DNA of 64,000 nucleotides from Limnephilus marmoratus (Eukaryota; Arthropoda; Insecta; Trichoptera; Limnephilidae), in contig OU862917.1 of NCBI GenBank assembly GCA_917880885.1, positions 54,296,727-54,360,726 of the forward strand. The letters run 5' to 3'. Positions 51,583-64,000 of this stretch are shown piece by piece. The notes beneath the pieces were generated by a model. The model was not told where the DNA came from, made no database searches, and saw only the letters and a list, made by a program, of their open reading frames with translations. A program made the translations under genes and the position numbers. Each line of letters opens with the position of its first letter. Within the stretch, counting starts at the first letter, position 1.

Positions 51583-51963
51583 TAGGGTGTCCGGGGGTAA
51601 AGTGCATTAACTTCGGGAGGTGATTCCACGTGATGGTAGGAGTAAAAGAGATTTAACAACTTTTTCCGAAATTCCCATACAAAAAGACGTACCTATTAAA
51701 ATTCCTTAGTGTGAGGTACGATCTTACTTGCTGAGCGCCCGCCGGGCACGATTGTGGCAACATTGCATGGTTGTGACTGGCCCGTATCGTAACAGCGGAA
51801 AATAATAAAGCTGGCGGCACACGCCGGTCTATTTTTATCTTTTTATCACAAAACTACCACTAAAAGTTGGAATTTCGAAAAAAGTTATTTATCTTTTTTT
51901 ACTTATAATATCATGTAGAATCACCTCCCGAAGTTAATGCACTTTACCCCCGGATATCCTGTA
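51583..51963. mobile_element. MITE with 45-bp TIRs, TA-flanked (Tc1/mariner type)
   Basis: TAGGGTGTCCGGGGGTAAAG...GGAGGTGATTC at 51583-51626 is mirrored at 51918-51963 with two or three mismatches. Flanking TATA on both sides suggests TA target duplication. 380 bp, non-coding. Confidence 0.88.
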
Positions 51964-53207
<1,244 letters not shown>

Positions 53208-53383
53208 TAGTACTGTTCCATAATCTGTGCTCATTCCTCAACATGTTTAATATACATGAGTTCTGCAATCTGCCTCCACGTGCCAATATCCCAGAAGATT
53301 CAGCCACAATGTACACAAGAATTCTACAATCTGACTTCTCCGCCTGGTGCCCCTGGAGGTTTTAGTAAACATGGTTTGATGAT

Positions 53384-53485
53384 AACTCAGAATCATGCAA
53401 ATTCAACACCCCTTAGAAAAAGTCATTGTCATGAAATAAAAAAAAACTTTTCTAAGGAGGTGTTGAAGTTGCATGATTCTGAGTT
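53384..53485. repeat. 102-bp imperfect palindrome (miniature foldback)
   Basis: Arms 53384-53422 and 53446-53485 pair almost completely around a 23-base A-rich loop. Confidence 0.85.
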
Positions 53486-53779
53486 GTCCGATCACCGGTC
53501 AACATATATATTGTCCTCATTCTGGCAAAGGTCACCAAGTTTTGAGATATCTAAATTTGAATATTAGAGAAATGATTTTAATTTTTGTTCTATTATTTCG
53601 GGGGTAGATAAAACTTTGAAATTTTTGTTTTTTTTTAATATTACGCATTGACATATGATATTCCTTGGTAGAAGATATTACGTATTTATTTATTTATGCC
53701 CTTTTACGGGGCTTTTACATAAGTATGAAATTTACAACGGTATTTTGCAACGACATATATAGTATTTATTGTACATAAC

Positions 53780-54449
53780 TAGAGATGGCAAAATTTAGCA
53801 TTAATTTTCAGATTTTTTAGCATTAACAATTGGAAATTTAGCGTTTTATAGCATTTTGAGGCATAATTTAGCGTTTTGTAGCAAAATAGAAAAAAATGTA
53901 CTTCCTGAATGTTTTTAGCGCATATTTTAAGTATTTTTGGTAAAATATATGTTTAACCTTCATTTGCAAGTATTTCCATGTGAAAGATTACACATAATTA
54001 ATTTTAATATTAAATTAATAAGGAAGGAAACTCTAAGTACGGATCGAACACAAACACAACTAATGCAGATTGCGATTAACATCAATAGGCGTAATTTATT
54101 TCTCACAATTTGTGTAATGTCAAAAAGCAATTTTAGCCTACAGTACAAAAATATTAAATATTTACACATAAAATAGTAACAAAATTGTAAAAAGAGGTAG
54201 GACAGGTTTCCAAAAATGAAATAATGTAGGCATATTTGAAATACAGGTAAATACAAAAAACAATGGAAATGGAACCTTACTGATTGAATTGCATTGCATA
54301 TTATTCTCACATATTATTTTAATACCCGGTATTTTCGGGAAATTCACGCCTATTTCGCTAAATAGAATAATTTAGCTGAAATACGGCCAAAATCACGTTT
54401 TTCGCTATTTTTTCGCGTTTTTAGTTAAAACGAAATTTTGCCATCTCTA
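53780..54449. mobile_element. non-autonomous hAT element, 670 bp
   Basis: TIRs TAGAGATGGCAAAATTT (left) and its complement (right, 54433-54449). TACATAAC is duplicated exactly on both sides (53772-53779, 54450-54457). An 8-bp duplication is the hAT hallmark. The interior has TTTAGCRTTTT repeats and no transposase. Confidence 0.92.
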
Positions 54450-54934
54450 TACATAACTGAACTGCCTCAGTAACAGTATTTTGTATTTGTCTAAAGATAA
54501 ATTGAAGATGTCCACTGACTTGGTATAATTATTTCCCTCCATTAGTATTCTGGGCAAAGAAGAATACATATGGTAGTTAGTTCCAGAATTTCTGCACTAA
54601 AATAAATCCTGACTTCTGGTATTACGTAGTGGAATCCGGAAGCTTGTCAATTCAAGCAATACCGGACTATCAACTAAATTATTTAGAATTTTATACAGAA
54701 ATATCAAATCAGTGAAAATTCTTCTGTGTGACATTTTGAGCATATTCATATCATTTAAAATAGTGTTGTAGTTTAATGTTTCCGTTAAATGATCTTTAAA
54801 ACCCGATTTTAAAGTTTATGTAAAATATTTTACCTTTCAAATTTGCGGTTTTGGTGATTTTCTAAAGCGATCATGACATCACCATGAAAAGTAAACCTAA
54901 CGGAAATGTTTTACTGCCCATCTATTCTATAGAT

Positions 54935-55915
54935 CTGTGTTTTTCAACCTGTGGGTCGCGACCCCCTGGGGGGTCGCGAAGCCTCTACAAGGGGGTCGCA
55001 GGGGGTCCAAAGTAAAATATTAAATAAAACAATTAAGCTCAAAAATATTTTTATTATGAAAATATTAATTATAGGACATTTTGAAGTTAACGTGAAATTT
55101 AAATTATAAAATTTCTATGGGTCAAAAATCCATTAAGTCTCATACACATTAATGTGAAGGTTGCGCCTGTTTTTCGTCAATCAATTTCTGCCATCGCGGA
55201 TTTGTTTTTGCAACATTTAGAATTAAGTCGTTGTCTAAATTTAATCGATTCCTCTGTTTGTTTTTTATTTGGGCCATTGACGAAAACGTCAACTCGCACA
55301 CGTAAGAGGTGGCAAATGAAATCAAACACTTCAAAGCTTCTGTGGTCAATTCTGGGTATTCTAATTTTCTTTTTAACCAAAAGTTATCCAATTTAACAGA
55401 CTTGAATTTCAAGTGCAACATTCCATCGGCAGATAATTCCAGCAGATTTTCTTTTAGGTTGGTTTCTAAACTTGCCTCATCTATAGCTGCATTCAAAAAC
55501 GGGTTTATGATCCACCTTTTCCCAGCGTTCTGTGAAATTTCTTGCACCGAGAAAAAATGTCACATTACTTTTTTCAAATTCTGCAAGAATTTTGTGGGCA
55601 ATGGAATTCACAGGATTACGGATTTCCTGGCAGAATCAAGTAGAATGCCAAAACATGATTATACAGGCGAAATTGCCCTGAAAAATTCACAACCTGAAAT
55701 TCTCTAGCAACCCTCCTGTTGGTGTACACTGGGTGTCATTCTTTTTTCTTTTCATTCAATTTGTAATTCCTGAATTGCTCTAGCCACCCCCCCCTCCGCC
55801 CCCCCTCCAGGAACCACAGTCGTCAAAGGTAAATTGCAGGCGAAGGGTAGGGGGTCGCGAAATATTTTTTTACATAATAAGGGGGTCGTGCCATGAAAAA
55901 GGTTGAAAAACGCTG
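54935..55915 (-). mobile_element. hAT element with transposase C-terminal fragment (ZBED-like)
   Basis: TIRs (CTGTGTTTTTCAACC and CAGCGTTTTTCAACC) are flanked by CTATAGAT at 54927-54934 and 55916-55923, an exact 8-bp TSD. The minus frame 55547-55149 encodes the hAT C-terminal dimerisation region: KLDNFWLKRKLEYPELTTEALKCL, SYVCELTFSSM, then KNKQRNRLNLDNDL and PRWQKLI. This matches domesticated ZBED/FAM200-type transposases. The DDE core is missing and the overlapping plus frames are shadows. The GGGTCGCGACCCCC boxes near both ends are subterminal repeats. Sits in the intron before the CMGC-insert exon. Confidence 0.93.
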
Positions 55916-56146
55916 CTATAGATTATCAGTGAAAACATTATCTCAGCTTGCAACTTATGAATATTCAGGCCGCAGGAAGGTTCAAATATATTTTAATTAA
56001 TTTTGAAAATTAGGCACCCACATTGTGGTCGCCTTGTGTTAAAGTGTGAAAGCTTTCTCTAGCTGATCAGTGGTTGTAGTTAAAAAATCATCCAATGTCC
56101 TTGGAATACTGTTTGTTTTGAGTCCTTTACTTCATCTAACTTATGA

Positions 56147-56443
<297 letters not shown>

Positions 56444-56498
56444 TAACCTTTGGAAAGCCAGGCTCCTGCCACCTAATAATCCTACCTTAGTATCGTTC

Positions 56499-56612
56499 TT
56501 TTGGAACACAAGGTTGCATCTGTTGCGGTAACGTCATGCGATAATGGGATCCATAGTAAGCTGCTTTAGAGTTCATTATTGCGTGATGTTACCGCAACGA
56601 GTTATTCCAAAG
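56499..56612. mobile_element. 115-bp palindromic MITE in an mnb intron
   Basis: GTTGCGGTAACGTCATGCGATAAT (56522) pairs with ATTATTGCGTGATGTTACCGCAAC (56598) with three mismatches, and the outer TTTGGAA/TTCCAAA also pair. Confidence 0.8.
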
Positions 56613-57850
56613 GGTCAGTATGTCTGCCGTATGCTGCCTGCCATACACAAGTGGTTTTTTTGTAAAATGATGTTTTTGTAAATTGTACCGTCTTACCAGA
56701 TATTCCCCAGGATAGCTACTTATATTCAGAGAAATATCTTTCTCTCCTAATGTTATGAAAATATATATTGACGAAATACAAAATTATTCTTGAGTTTTAT
56801 TATATTTTCCAAGCGCTCTTCACAATAAAAATAAGTCAAAAGAGGCTGAAGACTTTTGAAAAAAATATAGATGACAGCAAAGGGTTCAACAACCATAGTA
56901 CGTTGAACAACAAGCATAGTTGCCAACATTTTTGCAAGATACAGCTAGGAATCAAATAATAATATCTGAAAATTTTATTTAAAATGCAAGAAATTTGTTG
57001 AATAGATCGTGAAATCTTGCATTTTCAAGGTTTCCTCTCCATTCGCTCTGGAGATTTGTGGCCGCTTCTAGAAAACTCCTATTTTCTTTCTTTCCCCATC
57101 CAGTTCCATATGCCTAATGATTGTGTGTCCGTTTCCACACCGTCCAGCCACTTATGTTCAGACCTCCATCTTGAAGACTTAATATAGAGAATCATCTTCG
57201 GTGTGGAATCAACCTTCATCGGACCTTATGTCCTGTCCAGCGGAGCCGTCTTAATAAATAAATAAATAAAAATCTTTTTATTTCTTGCAAATAGATATGT
57301 TACAGAGTTATAAAAAGTAAGAAAAAGTATGTACAATTAATGTTATTTACAATCTTATTCAAAAATGTAATATAGGTATCTTAAATTATTCATAAGCAAG
57401 AATCCCTCTCTCGGGCGAAGCTTCACCTTCGAAGATGAAGGGCGAAGGTGAAGGCCTCCTCTAAAGAATTCTATTTATCTCACTCTTGAGCTATTTGTGG
57501 CCAGCAGGAGCCAGCTATTTTTATTATTTCATCTGCCCATCTCGAGAGGTCTGCCTTTGATACGCTTATCGGAACCGTCTTATCTAGTTATCCCTTTCCG
57601 ACTGGCAAAAAATCTCTGAATTATGATTTCTTGGGGCTGGGCGACTTACTGGTTTAACCACGTGCGCGTGATGGCACCCTGCATAAGCAGCTCCCGCACG
57701 ATCGATCGACACCAGTGTGGTTCCCAGAAACAGATTTATTTGCTGTCAACATTTTTTTAAAGACAAACTCGCGCTCATACGAAGCCGGTCGGAAAGGGTT
57801 ATTGATATTTTCTTACCACATTTAATTTACACATTATGTATTGTTTGTAG
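56613..57850. other. mnb intron, weak repeats
   Basis: A TAAATAAA microsatellite at 57252-57272, a CTTCACCTTCGAAGATGAAGGGCGAAGGTGAAGG palindrome at 57420-57453, and two faintly similar blocks ending GGAACCGTCTTA / GGAGCCGTCTTA (57250, 57585). Probably a decayed element; nothing coding. Confidence 0.45.
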
Positions 57851-58051
<201 letters not shown>

Positions 58052-58190
58052 TAGAACACCCCCACATAGATGTCTATACTAACCCACTGCTGATTCATAT
58101 GTTCTCGGGATTCATCATACATTCAGTCCTAACTAACCTACTGATATTGTTGTTTAATTTATACGCTCCTGGCAGTAAACTACAAGGGTA

Positions 58191-60284
58191 GTCCAAGAAT
58201 TAAAGACTGTTCTAATTTTAACCTTTCCGGGAGTAAGTTACGTAACGCTGGCCGTGCTTTGGGGAGTGAGTTTTTTTTAAATTAAAATTTATATTTTTTT
58301 TATTATTAAATATATGCTTTATGACAGTGTCAATGACCCAAAAATGGGTAAAAAAATCGTACTTACCATTTTCAGTTTTTATCGCAAAAAATCCGGAATC
58401 GTTTTTCAGGAATCACAAACCATTGGCACATGAACAAAACGGTAAAAAATGTATATATAACACAATTATTTTCACTTAACACTATCATTGAAATCTGTAT
58501 GGAGAAAACTTTAAATTATGTACATAAAAGAAATATTCAATTAATACTGTTTCATTTAATATGATTTTTAAAGTTTTCGATAGTGTGATTCAATCAAAAA
58601 AATTTCAGAAAATCACCAAAAAATAATGCAATTTCTTACTTACAAACACAATACACCAATAATACTGAAAAAAGGATTAAACATGTCTATCAAAATGCTT
58701 TAGATTTCACAAAACCACAAAAAAGTTATTTTCATATTGTTTTACACGCGGTTGGGTCAAAAAGGTTAAAAGTTTAAAAACTACGGAAATTATATTTTGA
58801 CACAATGTTATGCACTTTCCTATGAACTTATAATCACTCTTAAAACACAAAAACCTCAAATTCAATCACTTATGCTCAGATATACTATAAAAAAATATAT
58901 TTGATACTGTTCGCCACGTGGTTTGATCACAAAAAAGGTTAGAAGTCTCAACACTGTGGAAATTATATGTTGATGCAATGTTATCCACTTTGAAATGAAC
59001 TTATAATCACACTAAATACACAAAAACATCAAATTCAATCACTTCTACTCAGATATACCAACAAACTATTAGAAATCCGCGAGAAAAACGTCAAAACATG
59101 TGGGCGCCGAAATCAACGGTTGAAGATTTCTGTTTATAGTCGAACTTGCGTGTGTGACGTCATCAAAAATAAATAACTGCCGATATCTCTGTCGATAATG
59201 AAGCTAAACTTATAAAAATAGTGTAAAGTTATAGGAATAGGTTCACAGATGGCAGGACGATGCGTATTTACAACGTATTGGCGCCAAATTTAGGCTTGCG
59301 ATGCTTGACGGCTATGGACGTCCATACTCCTTTGGCGAAAGCGCGCGTTGACGTTTAAGTCCGTCCATACTCCCGGAAAGGTTAAACATCAGGAAAAATA
59401 CATAATTATAAAAAAATTATGACATTTTAGGTACATATCCCCACTATTTTTTGACATAGTCTCCGTTATTATCGATGCACTTGGTGAGCCGTGGCACTAT
59501 GTCCTTGACTCCCCTTATCGCAGAACTCCGCTGCCTAATATGTTATCACCTCTCCCTCCGCGTCCTAGTTGGTTTATAAAGATTTTCCGGTTAAATGTTG
59601 CTTCAGGTGAAGAAAAAGATGCAATTCATGTCATTGATTGCATTTTTAATTCCGGTTTTGGGTGCTGAACCCTTTTTTCAGCCAAAAAAACTTCACCTGG
59701 AAAAACTGATCCGAACGCTTTCCATACGATTTTGCTCATCAGCATTTTGGGAACCCAACGAGCACGCAATTTGCATACGCCATTTTTCTCTGAAAATCAT
59801 TTGTCTGGTAGACTTATTGGCGTCTGGGATAAAAATTGCGATCTTACGAACTTCAACACTTAGTTGAGAAAGTAAATAATTGAGCGCACCTCGCAGTCGA
59901 TGGGATTCGCCAGTGGAGCGTCGATCGCAAATGGACGCAAAGATCGCACTGAAGCAGCTACCAAGCCGGATCCAACGCTCATTTTTTAGGGGAAAGTCTG
60001 AGCTGGTGACCGGCCAACTCAGAATGAAACCAACCTCAGAAAGGCCATAAAGAGTGATGATAAAAAAAATATAAAAAATTGGTTAAATAGATTACGTTAG
60101 GTTAGGGTTAACGGCTATTTTAAAATAATCTTTTTCATAGCTTTTAATGACTTTTTAAAGAGTTGTTGAGTTGACTTGATTTTGAGTTGGCATGGAACCG
60201 TCTGAGCCACATGCTAGTGCTGCCATGTTTTGAGAAATAATGTCCATGTCGCCGAAAATAAGGAACGGTCTTTAATTCTTGGAC
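58191..60284 (-). mobile_element. decayed mariner-like element
   Basis: The left GTCCAAGAATTAAAGACTGTTC and right GGAACGGTCTTTAATTCTTGGAC ends are inverted with one mismatch. Minus-strand sequence ending at 59444 gives the mariner C-terminus VPRLTKCIDNNGDYVKK plus stop. Earlier transposase sequence is too broken to follow. Confidence 0.75.
58222..59381. mobile_element. piggyBac-type non-autonomous element inside the mariner, TTAA TSD
   Basis: 14-bp perfect TIRs CCTTTCCGGGAGTA, flanked by TTAA at 58218-58221 and 59382-59385. 1160 bp, no open frame. It contains a direct repeat of about 171 bp (58742-58911 and 58912-59075). Confidence 0.85.
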
Positions 60285-61130
60285 AATGATAGTCGAAAAC
60301 TACTAATTTTCCTCCAATAAGAGAAATACTCGAAGAAGAAGGCAGCCTTCAGTTGCTCGCAAGTTCTTCATGGTTAGAACCTCCCCAATACAGATGATTG
60401 CAACAACCCATTGATTTATGCGCTCCCGGGATTCTGTCTATTAATTCCAGTCCCATTGCTTCAATCCATTGTCATTTTTTCTCCCTGAATTCTTTGTCCC
60501 CTCTATTCTGCTCTACTGTTCTTGCTTCAGCTAATCTACTGACGTTTATGTGCTCCTGTTAATAGTAGTAATCCATACTCTGCGCAGTCGTCTCCTAAGT
60601 AGACAGCCTTAATGATAGTTAACCTCCAATAGTCTTTCCAAGAAGTAGATAATTTTCCCGCAACCGTGATTAAGTTCGCCCGCCCCCTTCGATGCTTATT
60701 ACAACTGCTGTAATTCATACTCCCGTGGGATTCGCCATCTTTAATTCAGCTCCACTATATTGCTGCTTCAACTAACCTACTTGCAATTTATATGCTTCTG
60801 TCATTAAATCCACATTCCGAGCGACCATTATCACAGTCTCAGTATTGAGAGCCTTGATGATAGCTAACCTAACCTCCGATCAGGGGCGTTTAATTCATAG
60901 GGGCTGTAAAACTGAATGCCACACGAAAGAAGACGGAATATACGTTGTTGGAATTTATCTTCTTTTCTTGGGGCGGACACGGTTTTACTTCCTTTATGGA
61001 ACAGCACTCCCCTGGTAAATCCATTTTCTGACCAGCATTTGAAATAGATATTGCTTTAATGATAGCCGACCTCCAATAAGAGAAAAAGATATAGGGAGTC
61101 CATATCCATCTAATCAACCTCACCTTCTTT

Positions 61131-61940
61131 ATCTAGCCTTTCGGACATTCTTGCATTGTTGTTTATTTATGTAATTTGTTTAATGTGTGTGCTCTCAGAA
61201 TACTAAATGTTGCAGTGTATTCCATAATTATTGTCATTTCCATTTCCATGTTGCCATTGTCATCATAGGCTTGCTATGTGTTTGCTAAGAACTGTTTGAT
61301 CGTTTTCATCTCGTTCATTGACAACCATACATTTATATGTTTATATCGCTGCATCAAAAAATACTTTATTTGTTTAGATATATTGTGATTATTCATTAGA
61401 ACATAATCTTTGGTTCATAAACATAATAATTAATATTAAAAATATATATTATAGTTTTGTTTATAAGCCAATGATTAATTCATCTAATATTTAGTTCATA
61501 CTCATTGTGTCACATTTTCTTTCTACATGTATCTATTTTAATTTGGGATTTCTGTAATTTGAAAAACCATCGCATGGATGGATCAAAATATTATTCCTTG
61601 CCATGAATTATTCTGTACAAGATAGACAGCTATATTTGTATGGGGAACAACAGGATTGTAGAAGTCGGAATCCAATATGTACGAAGGTAATACAGAGGGT
61701 TCAGGACAATTTGTGCTTTAACTGACAACTGTACAACTAACCAGACACTTCGACTTAAAAAATTGTTGCCAAATGACTTTTTGCATTTCTATTTTGTGGA
61801 TTTTCATTTGTGGGCCTAAATTTTGTGTGGACTTGCATTAACGTGGTCTTGTGTTTATGCAGGCATGTATTCCTGTGGGTTTGAATTAGGTATTAGATGT
61901 AATGGTCATTTTTTATAGTGCCATTTAGTGATAAAATCAC
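61131..61940. other. no gene recognised
   Basis: AT-rich stretch with no open frame of note. Confidence 0.5.
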
Positions 61941-61944
61941 CTCA

Positions 61945-62375
61945 AGAGGTTTGCATTCCCGTGAACTTGCATTTGTGTGAAACTGTATTCACTTGGGCTT
62001 AAATTTATGTGGACTTGCCTTTATGTGGACTTTCATTCATGTGGGCATAAATTTGTGTGGACTTGCATTCATGTGGGCTTAAATTTGTGTGGACTTACAT
62101 TCATGTGGGCTTAAATTTGTGTGGATTTGCATTCATGTGGGATTAAATTTGTGGGGACTTGCATTCATGTGGGCTTAAATTTACGTGGGCCTACATTCAC
62201 GTGGGCTTAAATTTATGTGGGCCTACATTCACGTGGGCTTAAATTTACGTGGGCCTACATTCACGTGGGCTTAAATTTACGTGGAATTGCATTCATGTGG
62301 GCTTGAATTTGCCTGGAATTGCTTTCATGTGGGCTTAAATTTAGGTAGACTGGACTTGCATACACATGGGCTGAG
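61945..62375. repeat. minisatellite, 32-bp unit, about 13 copies
   Basis: Unit TTGCATTCATGTGGGCTTAA then ATTTGTGTGGAC. The centre (62040-62280) is most regular; CACGTGGGC variants cluster in the right third, and single-unit outliers reach back to about 61800. Confidence 0.9.
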
Positions 62376-62582
62376 TTTGACAACTAACACTGTCAATCGG
62401 GGTGTTGTGATTGTTGATTTTAAAGCTTGACAAAATCTTTAAAAGATAGCTTTAGAGCTGCTGTCGCAAGGAACATTAAAAAATAAATAAAGAAAATATT
62501 GCTTCTTTATAATATTGTGGAAGACCTGAACCTTCCAGTGTATTGGGTATCTTCATGGGTGTATTGTTGTCTGTGCCCAGAG

Positions 62583-62789
62583 AGCGTGCAACGATGACTA
62601 GCGCCCCCGACCGGAGCCCCCCGCAGCTCCTCCCATGCTCAGGGCTCCTAGGCACCCCGGCCCTCCAGGGCTCTATAGAGGCAGGTCCGAATCAACACTA
62701 CATTCATATACTAGCTACCTGCGCCAGCCACCGCCAAACAAACTATCGACTCGCACGGTTCCAACACTCTCACTCTGTCATCAGATAGC
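62583..62789 (+). CDS. candidate downstream C-terminal exon of minibrain (reading frame unresolved)
   Basis: A GC-rich island (about 62590-62770) in otherwise AT-rich DNA, on the same strand and 4.5 kb after the last certain mnb exon. Upstream is a moderate acceptor context ending at the CAG of 62578-62580. The frame is ambiguous. From a phase-1 junction, an AG at 62581-62582 gives about 68 codons to TGA; the AG at 62600-62601 gives only a short Pro/Ser tail to TAG at 62649-62651. A third frame, which needs a phase-0 junction, gives a Pro/Arg/Ser/Tyr-rich run of about 77 codons. I recognise no domain in any of them. Base composition and position suggest coding sequence; the homology is not established. 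Confidence 0.3.
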
Positions 62790-63104
62790 ATCCACTAAAT
62801 CCATTTCATTGGATTACCTATACATTTCATACTAAATTTGATTTTTTTTTGTTTTCTTATTATCTTCGATTTTGTTAAAAATTCCTTTTAGTCTCTCTGC
62901 CTTTTTAATAGTTTGTATCAGAGATGGAAAAGAATTTTTACTTCTATTTTTAATTCTCAAAATTATAAGTGTTGTTTCGCAACATTCCTTAACCCATAGG
63001 GGCCGGCAAGAAACTTCAATAAATAAAAAGATTTTTTTGATAAAGCCAGCATTTTGGGAGGCGGATATGGGTACCGTCGCCCCGGGAACCATTTATTGGA
63101 TAAA

Positions 63105-63520
63105 CAGCACCTCTATAGGTCACCCCAAGTGGTTTGCTACATTTGGTGACTTAGCAGGGGTGCCCGGGTTCATGGGTGAGGTTTGTCCAGGTCTTGGCGG
63201 CGGAGGCGTCTGCTCACCAGCTGCATGGTAGGCCGGATCGGGAGAGAATGTTTGAGGGAGTCTATTTGACTGCTCCAGCCATATACTCTCTCGGAACATC
63301 GCCTTGCACCACAGTGGGAGTGATGGATTCATACCTCCGTCACTCCTAGACCCACCGACCCCCAGATTCCTACTTACCTCTAATTCCTTTTTCCCTCCCA
63401 GGACTTCCTTTCCTTCCTTTGCTAAAAAGATCCTCCACACAGCATCCCCAAAGATGACATAGGCCCTGAGGGGAATTATTTTCCTCAGGACCTCCTGTGT
63501 GGAGCTAATGTAAAAAAAAA
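63105..63520 (+). mobile_element. SINE-like family A, longest copy
   Basis: Starts near CAGCACCTCTATAGGTCACCCC and runs through GTGCCCGGGTTCATGG, TTTGACTGCTCCAGCC, CGCCTTGCACCACAGTGGGAG and CCCCCAGATTCC to CTCCACACAGCATCCCC, GGCCCTGAGGGGAATTATTTTCC, CTGTGTGGAG and A9. The long minus frame across it is antisense. Confidence 0.85.
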
Positions 63521-64000
63521 TTAAAATGTGGACAATACCATACTTGATAAAGTGACATCTTGTTTGTCTGTAACTAATCCAATAGAGGTAATATAAAATA
63601 AATGTACAAATCAACACTGCAATTGCAGTGCCTTGTACTGTGTATAGGCGTGTTTCTTCAACACTGCAGTTGCAGGGCTCCGGCCCCTAGGGGTTAAATA
63701 CTGATAAATGAATAATAAATAAATCTTTGAATTTACTAAATAAAATGTACGATGCAGATTAGGGTGTTCCGTCGAATGGAGTCTTGAATATTATGTTTGT
63801 TTGAGTTTAAGATTATTTCCCCCTTTCCCTGCCCGAGTAATGACTATAGACAATGCCTGGACCCCGCATTCAATAATTATTTATCCCTCAAATGATTGAA
63901 GAAATCTTCACCACCTTTTAAAGTAAACCCCATATGCATGTGCCCCTATCCAAAATTGATACAAAAAGTTTAGTTTGTCAGTTTGCCTCAAGTCATATGA
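63521..64000. other. no gene recognised
   Basis: Contains an ACACTGCARTTGCAG direct repeat at 63614 and 63660. No coding sequence; the window ends here. Confidence 0.5.

Noticed and set aside
53960..54310. 116-codon minus frame with hydrophobic runs
   Set aside because: Lies wholly inside the non-autonomous hAT element; AT-driven Phe/Leu/Ile content, no family resemblance.
55309..55707. 132-codon plus-strand frame
   Set aside because: Shadow of the hAT transposase fragment on the opposite strand.
61945..62375. CRISPR array
   Set aside because: The repeat units are adjacent without unique spacers, and the window is eukaryotic.
63120..63617. 165-codon minus-strand frame
   Set aside because: Antisense reading of SINE-like family A; parts recur at 35058 and elsewhere.

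Overview
This is a 64 kb stretch of AT-rich, repeat-dense animal DNA. Short GC-richer exons with GT/AG splice sites sit in large introns full of transposon remnants. The only convincing host gene is part of minibrain (mnb), the insect orthologue of vertebrate DYRK1A, on the + strand. Seven exons (36470-36658, 38374-38521, 41825-41998, 46376-46488, 52938-53147, 56162-56398, 57851-58049) join in consistent phase. They encode about 423 residues: the nuclear-localisation motif, the DYRK-homology box, the complete kinase domain and the start of the low-complexity C-terminal tail. The protein is strongly insect-like, so the source is most likely an insect; I cannot fix the order. The first coding exon(s) lie outside the window or were not found. 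The 3' end is unresolved, with a stop codon inside the donor of the last clear exon and a candidate GC-rich downstream exon near 62.6 kb.

The 36 kb before the first exon holds no other gene I can support. It contains GC-rich islands (7.4, 14.7-15.1 and 29.8-30.1 kb), tRNA-derived SINEs, 5'-truncated LINEs, a foldback element with an internal 62-bp tandem array, Helitron-like pieces and many terminal-inverted-repeat (TIR) elements. Several insertions are resolved to the base: a LINE with a 20-bp target-site duplication (TSD) at 31600-33169, and two copies of one PIF/Harbinger-like MITE (26699-26964 and 28162-28367), each flanked by TTA and each with its empty site visible elsewhere in the window.

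The mnb introns (1.5-6.4 kb) carry their own set: a nested pair at 37.5-38.3 kb, a decayed Harbinger transposase at 42.4-43.1 kb, another TTA-flanked MITE at 44.2 kb, LINE and SINE pieces at 46-48 kb and 50-51.6 kb, and two hAT-type elements with exact 8-bp TSDs (53780-54449 and 54935-55915). Downstream of the last clear exon is a decayed mariner with a TTAA-flanked element inside it, itself lying in an old degenerate tandem repeat, followed by a 32-bp minisatellite and another SINE.

The most distinctive signals are: (i) three TIR families sharing one plan (an ACGTGA-bearing TIR, then a T-rich stretch, then a long poly-C or poly-G tract next to GGTGA); (ii) a double hairpin at the 3' end shared by one LINE family and an otherwise different SINE-like family, the pattern expected when a SINE borrows its partner's reverse transcriptase; and (iii) an mnb splice donor that contains an in-frame stop.
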